Part shown: in pieces, positions 1 through 5,548 of the stretch | Position numbering within the stretch: the stretch's first letter is position 1 | How the letters are laid out: every line of letters starts with the position of its first letter | Assembly: GCA_013214365.1 (NCBI GenBank) | Contig: JABSPI010000060.1 | Location: forward strand, 1-5,548 | From: Erythrobacter sp. | GTDB taxonomy: Bacteria > Pseudomonadota > Alphaproteobacteria > Sphingomonadales > Sphingomonadaceae | Length of the DNA: 5,548 nucleotides | Direction of reading: 5' to 3' | Position numbers and translations under genes: made by a program | The notes under the pieces: model-generated | The model's database searches: none | What the model saw: only the letters and a program-made list of their open reading frames with translations | What the model was told of the DNA's origin: nothing

Positions 1-48
1 GGGCGTTAAAGTTTCTTTGGCGCTGCCGCTTGCATCAGATTTCGTCAC
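1..48 (-). CDS. Start of an unidentified divergent gene (partial, runs off left edge)
   Basis: Sixteen codons read leftward from a GTG at 48-46 and stay open to the window edge, giving MTKSDASGSAKETLTP. The reading frame is closed upstream by a TAG at 69-67, so the start must lie within a few codons, and GTG is the only usual start codon there. A strong Shine-Dalgarno AGGGG (60-56) sits 7 bases before it, and a promoter-like pair lies further upstream. The peptide is polar and Ser/Thr/Lys-rich, like a soluble disordered N-terminus, with no signal peptide visible. I do not recognise the protein, and 16 residues are too few to assign a function. It would be transcribed away from glmM. The call rests on the start signals rather than on homology. 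It could be chance. Confidence 0.42.
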   Translation of the reverse strand, partial: MTKSDASGSAKETLTP

Positions 49-52
49 TAAA

Positions 53-60
53 CCGCCCCT
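53..60 (-). promoter_or_regulatory. Shine-Dalgarno for the divergent gene
   Basis: On the minus strand this reads AGGGGCGG. Its AGGGG core lies 7 bases upstream of the GTG at 48-46, which is good spacing. It is the clearest ribosome-binding site in the window and is the main reason for proposing the partial gene at the left edge. Confidence 0.4.
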
Positions 61-86
61 ATGGACCTATGTAGTCTTCCATTTGG

Positions 87-115
87 GCGATAACCGCGCC
101 AGAAGCGACTGACAA
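87..115 (-). promoter_or_regulatory. Candidate sigma70-type promoter for the divergent gene
   Basis: On the minus strand there is a TTGTCA -35 element (115-110; 5 of 6 match to TTGACA), a 17-base spacer and a TATCGC -10 element (92-87; weaker, 3 of 6). Transcription would begin near position 80, giving an untranslated leader of about 30 bases before the GTG at 48. The spacing is ideal, but the -10 is poor and alphaproteobacterial promoters are hard to call by eye, so this is only a candidate. I could not find a comparably good plus-strand promoter for glmM in the same interval. Confidence 0.28.
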
Positions 116-137
116 TTGATCGTATGCCTTGATGAGC

Positions 138-155
138 AGCAAATCAGTGTTTGCT
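138..155. repeat. Small inverted repeat in the glmM leader
   Basis: AGCAAA (138-143) and TTTGCT (150-155) are perfect complements separated by the 6 bases TCAGTG. The element lies 38 bases upstream of the glmM start, between the two divergent starts. It could be a weak operator or a small leader hairpin, but a 6-bp stem is common by chance, and there is no T-run to make it a terminator. Confidence 0.2.
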
Positions 156-193
156 TGCCTTAAAGACGCAGAAAACAGGGATTTGAGAGCCAG

Positions 194-1540
194 ATGGCTA
201 AAGCAGGACGAAATTTGTTTGGCACTGACGGGATCAGAGGCCGGACCAATAACGGGGCAATGACCGCAGAAACCGTGATGCGGGTTGGTCAGGCCGCAGG
301 CAATTATTTTTTGCGCGGGGGACATCGACATCGCGTGGTGATCGGGAAAGACACACGCCTTTCCGGCTATATGATGGAAAGCGCCTTGGTTGCCGGTTTC
401 ACCAGTGTCGGGATGGATGTGATCATGACCGGCCCATTGCCCACTCCTGCAATTGCCATGCTAACACGCGAAATGCGCGCCGATCTTGGCGTGATGATTT
501 CCGCCAGCCACAATCCTTTTGCTGACAACGGGATCAAATTGTTCGGCCCGGATGGTTTCAAATTGTCCGATGAGGCCGAAGCAGAGATCGAAACCCTGCT
601 TGAGGGCGAACCCATTCTCGCCAAACCTGAAGCAATTGGCCGGGCGCGGCGCATCGAGGATGCGCGAGGGCGTTACATTCATGCGCTCAAGCAAACCGTT
701 GGCAGCGACATCCGCTTTGACGGTTTGAAAGTCGTGGTCGATTGCGCACATGGTGCCGCGTATCAAGTCGCCCCAAGCGCGATCTGGGAATTGGGAGCGG
801 AGATTATCACTTTGGGCGTTGAACCCAACGGCACCAATATCAATGACAGCGTGGGTTCCACCGCGATTGAGGCTTTGCAAGCCAAAGTTGTCGAGGAGGG
901 CGCGGATATCGGTATCGCGCTGGATGGCGATGCGGATCGGCTGATTGTCGTCGATGAACGAGGCCGGGCGGTGGATGGCGATCAAATCATGGCGCTGATC
1001 GCTACACGCATGCATGAAAAAGGCGCGCTCTTGGGTGGCGGCGTCGTTTCGACTGTTATGTCTAATCTCGGTCTAGAACGGTATCTGACAGGGCTTGGTT
1101 TAACTCTTGAGCGAACCAAGGTTGGTGATCGGTATGTGCTGGAACGCATGAAAGCCGGAGGATTCAACATCGGGGGCGAGCAATCGGGCCACATGATCAT
1201 GCTGGACCATTCGACCACAGGTGACGGAACAGTTGCAGCCTTGCGTGTTTTGGCCAGCCTCGTGCGCTCGGATCAGCCGGCGAGCGAAATACTCCATCTG
1301 TTCGATCCCGTCCCCCAATTGCTCAAAAATGTGCATTATGAGGGCGGAGCTCCGCTCAAAAATACGACGGTCAAATCTGTGATAGCGCAAGTTGAGGCCG
1401 AACTTGAAGGTAAAGGGCGTCTGGTAATCCGACCTTCAGGAACTGAGCCTGTGATTCGGATTATGGCGGAAGGTGATAATGCCACTCAGGTGGAAGATGT
1501 GGTCGACAAGGTTTGCAATGCGGTGCGCGCTGCGGCATGA
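194..1540 (+). CDS. glmM: Phosphoglucosamine mutase GlmM
   Basis: This cytoplasmic enzyme converts glucosamine-6-phosphate to glucosamine-1-phosphate, the step before GlmU in UDP-GlcNAc synthesis for peptidoglycan and LPS. The 448-residue length fits the family (about 445). All four alpha-D-phosphohexomutase domains are intact. The N-terminal FGTDGIRG is at 9-16. The active-site loop ISASHNP is at 102-108, with S105 the serine expected to be phosphorylated. The metal loop DGDADR is at 244-249, the sugar-specificity loop GEQSGH at 328-333, and the C-terminal phosphate-binding RPSGTEP at 413-419. GEQSGH and the overall sequence favour GlmM over PGM/PMM. The ATG at 194 starts directly before the conserved N-terminus. 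The ribosome-binding site is weak (GAGAG, 185-189). It is the first gene of a three-gene cluster and its stop overlaps the thiD start by 4 bases. No obvious promoter is visible. GlmM enzymes generally need phosphorylation of the active serine. Confidence 0.98.
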   Translation: MAKAGRNLFGTDGIRGRTNNGAMTAETVMRVGQAAGNYFLRGGHRHRVVIGKDTRLSGYMMESALVAGFTSVGMDVIMTGPLPTPAIAMLTREMRADLGVMISASHNPFADNGIKLFGPDGFKLSDEAEAEIETLLEGEPILAKPEAIGRARRIEDARGRYIHALKQTVGSDIRFDGLKVVVDCAHGAAYQVAPSAIWELGAEIITLGVEPNGTNINDSVGSTAIEALQAKVVEEGADIGIALDGDADRLIVVDERGRAVDGDQIMALIATRMHEKGALLGGGVVSTVMSNLGLERYLTGLGLTLERTKVGDRYVLERMKAGGFNIGGEQSGHMIMLDHSTTGDGTVAALRVLASLVRSDQPASEILHLFDPVPQLLKNVHYEGGAPLKNTTVKSVIAQVEAELEGKGRLVIRPSGTEPVIRIMAEGDNATQVEDVVDKVCNAVRAAA

Positions 1541-2349
1541 GCAAACCTGCACCCCGTATCCTTACCATTGCGGGATCTGACAGTTCCGGTGGGGCCGGCA
1601 TCCAAGCCGATATAAAGACGATCGCAATGCTGGGTGGCTATGCGATGAGCGCAATCACCTCTGTTACTGCCCAAAACAGTGTCGGAGTGCAGGCGATCGC
1701 TCCGATGTCGGGCAGCGTCGTGGCGCAACAAATCGCCTCGTGCATCGATGACATCGGAGTTGATGCCATCAAAATCGGAATGCTGCACGATGAGGAAATC
1801 ATCACAGCCACCGCGCAGGCGATCGCTAAGGTCCAAGTGCCGGTCGTTCTCGACCCAGTTATGATTTCAACCAGCGGCGCAGCGCTGATCGCGCCTGAGG
1901 CTATCGCTGACCTGCGCGAAAAACTCTTCCCCATCGCCACATTGATCACCCCCAACCTGCCCGAACTGGCGCATTTGCTGGGGCGCGGCCTGACCACCTC
2001 GACCCAGATGGCCGAAGCCGCCGAAGAGCTCGCCGCGCAATCGGGCGCAGCGGTCCTTGCCAAAGGGGGGCACACTGACGATGAGCGGATCGTCGATATT
2101 CTGTATGCCCCCGATTTGAAGCATGGACCGCGCGCTGTGCAATTTGATCATGCACGGATCGACACACCCCACACTCATGGCACTGGCTGCACGCTCTCTG
2201 CCGCGGTCGCAACGCTTCTCGGCCATGGCCAACCGCTTGAGCACGCCGTGCGCCTTGGTCGCAATTTTGTGCTGCGCGCAATAGAGGCGGCTCCCGGATT
2301 TGGCGCGGGCAACGGCCCGCTCGGCCATCACGCAGTTCGCAAATTATGA
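1537..2349 (+). CDS. thiD: Hydroxymethylpyrimidine/phosphomethylpyrimidine kinase ThiD
   Basis: ThiD phosphorylates HMP to HMP-P and then HMP-PP, supplying the pyrimidine half of thiamine; it is a soluble ribokinase-fold enzyme. At 270 residues it has the usual length. Visible signatures are the N-terminal [15 protein letters not shown] (11-25), the SVTAQNS segment (42-48), KIGML (79-83), DPVM (106-109), TPN (138-140), KGGH (176-179) and the anion-hole/catalytic motif HGTGCT (214-219), with C218 the family cysteine. The ATG at 1537 is chosen over an in-frame TTG at 1513 because the family N-terminus starts with IAGSDSSGG shortly after it and because it makes a typical ATGA overlap with the glmM stop. 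No separate Shine-Dalgarno is seen, which suggests translational coupling. No TPP riboswitch can sit directly ahead of it, since the upstream DNA is glmM coding sequence, so thiamine control would have to act elsewhere or be absent. Confidence 0.97.
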   Translation: MSKPAPRILTIAGSDSSGGAGIQADIKTIAMLGGYAMSAITSVTAQNSVGVQAIAPMSGSVVAQQIASCIDDIGVDAIKIGMLHDEEIITATAQAIAKVQVPVVLDPVMISTSGAALIAPEAIADLREKLFPIATLITPNLPELAHLLGRGLTTSTQMAEAAEELAAQSGAAVLAKGGHTDDERIVDILYAPDLKHGPRAVQFDHARIDTPHTHGTGCTLSAAVATLLGHGQPLEHAVRLGRNFVLRAIEAAPGFGAGNGPLGHHAVRKL

Positions 2350-3245
2350 TGGAGCCGGTGCTGCGGGTGGACGGCGCAAATGCCGATCCGTGCGCAGGCC
2401 GTGTCCGCATTGACCGGGCCAAGACAGCCTGGAACGGCGCGATGATTATGGGATCGATCGCCGCTCTTTTTGTCGCAACATGGCAATCAGTGCTGCTTTT
2501 CCTGGTGCTGACCTATGTGACCTTGTTGATAGGCCACAGTGTGGGAATGCACCGCATGATGATCCATCGCACTTTCAAGACACCCAAATGGGTGGGCTGG
2601 CTGCTGATCTATCTTGGCACAATTGTCGGGGTGTCGGGCCCTTCGGGTATTATCCGCATCCATGACACCCGTGACTGGGCACAGCGCGAGGCGCAATGCC
2701 ACGATTTCTTCGCGCACCGGCGTTCGTTTTTGACTGATCTGTGCTGGAACCTGTTTTGTCGTTTTGAATTCGCGCGCCCTCCGCGGGTTCATATCGAGAG
2801 CGCAATAACGGCTGATCCCTTCTACCGTTTGCTGGATCGAACATGGCGCTGGCAACAAGTGCCAATTGCGCTCCTTCTCTATTGGGCTGGCGGCTGGGCA
2901 TTCGTGCTTTGGGGAATATGTGTTCGTGTTTTAGTCAGCACTGCCGGTCATTGGAGCGTCACCTATTTTTGCCACAATCCCGGCCCTGGCCGCTGGTTCG
3001 TCAAGGATGCGGGGATCCAAGCCTCAAACCTTAGCGGATTGGGGATCGTCACTTACGGCGAATGTTGGCACAACAACCACCACGCCTTTCCCGAAAGCGC
3101 GCGGATTGGTCTGGAGCCGGGGCAAATGGATCCGGGATGGTGGGTGATCAAAGCATTGGCGCAGGCCGGGCTGGCATTTGACATACAAATGCCGCGCGAC
3201 CCCGCCATGAGAGACGACTTGATAGAGCGATCTGCTGCGCCCTAG
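2346..3245 (+). CDS. Membrane fatty acid desaturase-like protein with altered second histidine box
   Basis: This is an integral-membrane protein of the acyl-CoA/acyl-lipid desaturase (Delta9-like) superfamily, 299 residues, probably introducing a double bond into a membrane acyl chain. Hydrophobic segments lie at about 33-63, 82-99 and 171-200. Box 1 is HRMMIH (69-74), aligning with HRLFSH of Delta9 enzymes. Box 3 is HNNHH (242-246) followed by AFP, the classic HNYHHTFP position. H202 in STAGH (198-202) aligns with the NSxxH metal-ligand region, although its Asn becomes Ser. Box 2, normally HRxHH, reads HDTRD (106-110), so two expected iron ligands are Arg and Asp. H119 and H124 follow nearby. 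From memory, proteins with HDxRDW occur in other Alphaproteobacteria, so this looks like a divergent subfamily and not decay. The frame is intact. The start ATG at 2346 overlaps the thiD stop (ATGA); ATG at 2349 is an alternative. The stop lies 3 bases from the convergent LOG gene. Substrate and regiospecificity cannot be told from sequence. Confidence 0.85.
   Translation: MMEPVLRVDGANADPCAGRVRIDRAKTAWNGAMIMGSIAALFVATWQSVLLFLVLTYVTLLIGHSVGMHRMMIHRTFKTPKWVGWLLIYLGTIVGVSGPSGIIRIHDTRDWAQREAQCHDFFAHRRSFLTDLCWNLFCRFEFARPPRVHIESAITADPFYRLLDRTWRWQQVPIALLLYWAGGWAFVLWGICVRVLVSTAGHWSVTYFCHNPGPGRWFVKDAGIQASNLSGLGIVTYGECWHNNHHAFPESARIGLEPGQMDPGWWVIKALAQAGLAFDIQMPRDPAMRDDLIERSAAP
3173..3193. repeat. Perfect 8-bp inverted repeat near the desaturase 3' end
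   Basis: GGCATTTG (3173-3180) and CAAATGCC (3186-3193) are exact complements around a 5-base loop ACATA, extendable by one T-G wobble pair. It lies inside the last 25 codons of the desaturase gene (residues about 276-283) and, on the minus strand, about 55 bases after the LOG-family stop codon. Neither strand has a T-run after it, so it is not a standard intrinsic terminator. It might stabilise or trim an mRNA 3' end, particularly for the minus-strand transcript that must end inside the opposite gene, or it may be an accident of codons. Confidence 0.4.
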
Positions 3246-3248
3246 CCT

Positions 3249-4148
3249 TCAATCCAATTCATAAAATTGCGCGATATGGGCCCACGCCTCTTCGGCGGTT
3301 TCGCACCAGTGGAACAGGTCCAAATCGGCCTTCGAGATCGTGCCTTCCTCGGCAATCGCATCGAAATCCACAACACGAGACCAGAAATCCTTGCCGAAGA
3401 GCATGATCGGGATCGGCTTCATCTTGCCCGTTTGAATAAGCGTCAAAAGCTCGAACAGCTCATCGAATGTGCCGAAACCGCCGGGGAACACCGCCACCGC
3501 CCGGGCGCGCAGCAAAAAGTGCATTTTACGCAAAGCAAAATAATGGAAGTTGAGTGACAAATAGGGCGTCACATAGCCATTGGGCGCCTGCTCATGCGGC
3601 AACACAATATTGAGGCCAATCGACTCGCTCCCCGCATCGCTCGCACCGCGATTGCCTGCCTCCATAATCGAAGGGCCACCACCGGTTGTGACAACGAATT
3701 GGCGTTTGCCATCTTCAATGATCGCTTTTTCCGAAACCAACCGCGCAAGCTTGTAGGCTTCCTCGTAATATTTGGCTTTGTCCGCCAAACGCTTTGCGAC
3801 CTGCTGCTCATATTCAGTGCCGTCCTTGGCCTGATCAAGTTTGGCCTGTGCCTCCTCGGGCGCGGGGATACGCGCCGAGCCATACATCACCATTGTTGAC
3901 CCAACGCGTGCTTCATCAAGCAGCATTTCGGGTTTGAGCAATTCGAGCTGAAACCGCACCGGGCGCAGCTCATCACGCAGCAAAAAGTCATGATCGCGAA
4001 ACGCCAATTGATAAGCGGGATGCTCGGTCTGAGGCGTGCGCACCGGAGCCTCCTCGGCAAACCGGCTTTCCTCGCCCGCGCGATAGAAGTTGCGATTGGT
4101 CAGTTCGTGATCGGAATTGGGAGCGGATTTGTCGGAGTGTTTCGTCAT
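3249..4148 (-). CDS. LOG/TIGR00730-family Rossmann-fold nucleotide phosphoribohydrolase
   Basis: This soluble Rossmann-fold protein belongs to the LOG ('lysine decarboxylase'-like, misnamed) family. Characterised members hydrolyse cytokinin riboside 5'-monophosphates or ordinary nucleoside 5'-monophosphates to base plus ribose-5-phosphate. In bacteria without known cytokinin signalling, nucleotide salvage is the safer guess. Visible motifs are MYGSAR (88-93), TTGGGPSIMEAGNRGA (154-169), the conserved LRKMHF (206-211) containing the catalytic-type Arg and Lys, and the signature PGGFGTFDE (222-230). At 299 residues it is longer than the basic LOG fold of about 180-200. There is an extension of about 80 residues before the core and a charged, probably helical insertion at about 97-130. 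I believe both are usual for long alphaproteobacterial members. The ATG at 4148 is chosen as the first start in an open frame. No good Shine-Dalgarno precedes it. It converges on the desaturase gene and lies downstream of the kinase gene in the same direction. Confidence 0.9.
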   Translation of the reverse strand: MTKHSDKSAPNSDHELTNRNFYRAGEESRFAEEAPVRTPQTEHPAYQLAFRDHDFLLRDELRPVRFQLELLKPEMLLDEARVGSTMVMYGSARIPAPEEAQAKLDQAKDGTEYEQQVAKRLADKAKYYEEAYKLARLVSEKAIIEDGKRQFVVTTGGGPSIMEAGNRGASDAGSESIGLNIVLPHEQAPNGYVTPYLSLNFHYFALRKMHFLLRARAVAVFPGGFGTFDELFELLTLIQTGKMKPIPIMLFGKDFWSRVVDFDAIAEEGTISKADLDLFHWCETAEEAWAHIAQFYELD

Positions 4149-4156
4149 AACTCAAG

Positions 4157-4185
4157 GCATTAGGCCCGCTTAGCATCACCGGCAA
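4157..4185 (-). promoter_or_regulatory. Candidate promoter for the LOG-family gene
   Basis: On the minus strand a TTGCCG -35-like element (4185-4180), an exact 17-base spacer and a TAATGC -10-like element (4162-4157) stand just ahead of the ATG at 4148. Transcription would start at or within a base or so of the ATG, implying a leaderless or nearly leaderless mRNA, which would fit the absence of a Shine-Dalgarno. Both hexamers are imperfect, so the gene might instead be read through from the upstream kinase gene. Confidence 0.25.
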
Positions 4186-4216
4186 GCCAGCAATACAGCT
4201 TAAACAGAGTTTGGGA

Positions 4217-4245
4217 GGCGCGAATGGGGGCGCGAATGGGGGCGC
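4217..4245. repeat. Short 12-bp tandem repeat in the kinase-LOG spacer
   Basis: The unit GGCGCGAATGGG occurs twice exactly (4217-4228, 4229-4240) and continues with GGCGC (4241-4245), about 2.4 copies. It begins 5 bases after the kinase stop codon in the direction of kinase transcription, so it lies in the kinase mRNA 3' region and ahead of the LOG-family gene. It is probably a small slippage duplication. No hairpin or known protein site is evident. The remaining roughly 70 bases of the spacer contain only the weak promoter candidate. Confidence 0.75.
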
Positions 4246-4249
4246 AGCT

Positions 4250-5548
4250 TTATGCCAGCAACCGGGCGGCGGCTTTGATGAGAACGTCTGCACTGGCCGG
4301 TTTGGTCAAAACCGGATCGCTGGCGAAGCGGCTGGGCAGATCAAGCTTTTCCCCTGGCTCCGCAACAAACACGATCGGCACGCCCGCATCTTTCAATCGC
4401 CCCGCAAAGGCCAATCCATCATCGCCAAACGCAAGATCCAAAACGGCAATATCGATCGCCTCAAGATCCCCTCCTGCCGCCTCAGACAATTTCAAATAAG
4501 GTCCGAGCACTTGCGCCCCAAGTCGAATGAAAATTGCCCCATATTGCTCGGCGGCAAGCCATTCATGGTCAAGCACAAGCACCCGGGCATCCAACAAGGC
4601 CTCTTGCGACACAAAATCATCTTGAGCTGCACGGTCGGATTTCTGCGAAGGGGGTGGCCGAACACTCAAGATCGGAATGCGGACAGACAGGATAATCCCG
4701 GCCGGGTTCCAGTCTGTCGTAACCTTCGCGCCCAACTGACGCTCGATGATCTGATTGATCACCTTGCTCCCAAATCCTCGATGGCTTGGAGTTTGAACCT
4801 GCGGCCCACCGGTTTCCTGCCAAGTGAGCACCACCTCACCATCTTCACCGCCCAATTTATACCACAGTATTTTGAGCCGTCCCCCAACAACCGAGAGCGA
4901 CCCATATTTGCAAGCATTGGTGTTGAGTTCATGCAGCAACATTGACAAGGACTGCGCTGCCCCTGGCGATATAGGAACTTGCGGGCCATCAATCTCCACC
5001 CGGCCAGCAGCCGACCGATCGACCACTTCATCTTCGATCAAAGAGCGCAGATCCACGCCAGACCAGCGCGCATCAGCCAACAGGCTGTGCGTGCGCGCAA
5101 TCGCATCAAGCCGGGCCCTAAAGCCCCCCTTGTAGCTCTGCACATCGGGGGCCGAACGCGCCGTGATCTCTGCAATCGAGAGAATGATTGCCAGCAGGTT
5201 TTTGACCCGATGATCGAGTTCGCGCATCATAAATTCACTGCGCTCTTCGGTCAGTTTGCGCTCGGTGATGTCGGCGGTGATGCCGATTACCAGTGACCGG
5301 TTATTCTGCTGCGTGCGTTCGGCACGCGCATGCAACCAGATCGTCTCGCCGTCCGGGCGTAGCAGGCGAAATTCTTCTTCAAACGCCTTGCCATGGTCGG
5401 TGGTCATGGCAAGCGCATCGCGCACCCGTTGCCGATCTTCATCGACGATGAAATCTGTCAGATCGTTCTTTCGCGGGGTCAGTTGAATGCTCTGAGCGCC
5501 AACGATTTCGCGCAGACGCTGATCCCAGGTCACTTCGTCGGTTGTAAG
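4250..5548 (-). CDS. PAS - HWE histidine kinase - receiver hybrid sensor (N-terminus outside window)
   Basis: This is a probably cytoplasmic sensor kinase; no membrane segment is seen in the visible part. The frame is open through the right edge, with five more codons before the GTG at 5533. That GTG falls inside a PAS fold (VTWDQRLREI), so it is not a convincing start and the gene is treated as partial. Residues here count from that GTG. PAS/PAC occupies about 1-98. The H-box is ELDHRVKNLLA, with H108 as phospho-acceptor in an HRxxN motif. The N-box is HELNTNACKYG (201-211). The WxE motif is W238/E240 followed by TGGP, and the G-box is RGFGS (252-256). The N-box His plus WxE define the HWE class. 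After a linker (about 293-312) comes a C-terminal receiver (about 315-427) with acceptor-like D366 and K411. However, the usual acid pair is D322-H323, and the Thr/Ser switch position is A391, so phosphotransfer signalling may be impaired. Relatives include alphaproteobacterial general-stress-response kinases; that link is inference. Confidence 0.92.
   Translation of the reverse strand, partial: LTTDEVTWDQRLREIVGAQSIQLTPRKNDLTDFIVDEDRQRVRDALAMTTDHGKAFEEEFRLLRPDGETIWLHARAERTQQNNRSLVIGITADITERKLTEERSEFMMRELDHRVKNLLAIILSIAEITARSAPDVQSYKGGFRARLDAIARTHSLLADARWSGVDLRSLIEDEVVDRSAAGRVEIDGPQVPISPGAAQSLSMLLHELNTNACKYGSLSVVGGRLKILWYKLGGEDGEVVLTWQETGGPQVQTPSHRGFGSKVINQIIERQLGAKVTTDWNPAGIILSVRIPILSVRPPPSQKSDRAAQDDFVSQEALLDARVLVLDHEWLAAEQYGAIFIRLGAQVLGPYLKLSEAAGGDLEAIDIAVLDLAFGDDGLAFAGRLKDAGVPIVFVAEPGEKLDLPSRFASDPVLTKPASADVLIKAAARLLA

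Noticed and set aside
49..193. Riboswitch or TPP-type leader ahead of glmM-thiD.
   Set aside because: I looked for a THI-box core (CUGAGA and related elements) and for long structured stems and saw none. Only a 6-bp inverted repeat is present.
461..1015. Minus-strand frame of 184 codons opposite glmM.
   Set aside because: glmM is unmistakable on the plus strand. Long antisense frames are common in GC-rich coding DNA, and this one has no recognisable domain.
1513..1536. In-frame upstream TTG start for thiD.
   Set aside because: It would add eight unconserved residues (MQCGARCG). The ATG at 1537 matches the family N-terminus and forms the typical 4-base overlap.
3255..3269. CAATT-CATAA-AATTG stem next to the convergent stop codons.
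   Set aside because: It is a 5-bp, almost all A-T stem with no T-run, too weak to act as a terminator.
3285..3300. CGCC-TCTTC-GGCG followed by GTTTC as a terminator for the plus-strand operon.
   Set aside because: The stem is only 4 bp and the T-run is short and broken. It lies inside LOG-family coding sequence.
4224..4499. Plus-strand frame of 91 codons with an ATG preceded by GGGAGG, a good Shine-Dalgarno look-alike.
   Set aside because: The GGGAGG comes from the edge of the G-rich tandem repeat, and the frame lies opposite the receiver domain of the kinase. The peptide looks like an antisense shadow. I would revisit it only if relatives keep the frame.
4211..4945. Long plus-strand open frame (244 codons from a TTG) opposite the sensor kinase.
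   Set aside because: It is antisense to a well-supported HWE kinase with recognisable motifs. Its translation is low-complexity at the start (derived from the tandem repeat) and resembles no family I know.
5531..5533. GTG as the true start of the sensor kinase.
   Set aside because: The frame stays open to the edge, and the residues just before and after (DEVTWDQRLREI) look like the inside of a PAS domain, so the gene most likely begins outside the window.

Overview
The window looks like ordinary chromosomal DNA of a moderately GC-rich alphaproteobacterium. Sphingomonadales (Erythrobacter/Sphingomonas-like) is the best guess. The reasons are a large HWE-type sensor kinase with an HRVKN H-box, a long-form LOG-family protein, and a membrane desaturase of a type I associate with that group. 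This is inference from protein style, without any database search. There are no tRNAs, rRNAs, CRISPR arrays, insertion sequences or phage genes.

Layout: (1) Positions 1-193 are a divergent upstream region. The first 48 bases, read on the minus strand, look like the start of an unidentified gene (GTG start, good Shine-Dalgarno) that leaves the window. The rest is the shared promoter region. (2) Positions 194-3245 on the plus strand hold a tight three-gene cluster: glmM (phosphoglucosamine mutase), thiD (HMP/HMP-P kinase) and a membrane fatty-acid desaturase-like protein. Each junction is a 4-base ATGA stop/start overlap, so the three are almost certainly co-transcribed and translationally coupled. 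(3) Positions 3249-4148 on the minus strand hold a LOG/TIGR00730-family phosphoribohydrolase that converges on the desaturase with only 3 bases between stop codons. (4) Positions 4149-4249 are a short spacer with a 12-bp tandem repeat and a weak promoter candidate. (5) Positions 4250-5548 on the minus strand hold a PAS - HWE histidine kinase - receiver hybrid whose N-terminus lies beyond the right edge.

How the genes fit together: GlmM makes glucosamine-1-phosphate for UDP-GlcNAc (peptidoglycan and LPS). ThiD makes the pyrimidine half of thiamine. The desaturase probably modifies membrane acyl chains. Only the glmM and desaturase products share an obvious theme (envelope), so the cluster is best read as a housekeeping operon. 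The LOG gene and the kinase lie in the same direction, but nothing in the sequence shows a functional link.

I found no clear new multi-gene system. The two points most worth following are the desaturase, whose second histidine box is replaced by HDTRD, and the kinase's receiver domain, which lacks a conserved acidic pocket residue and the Thr/Ser switch residue.
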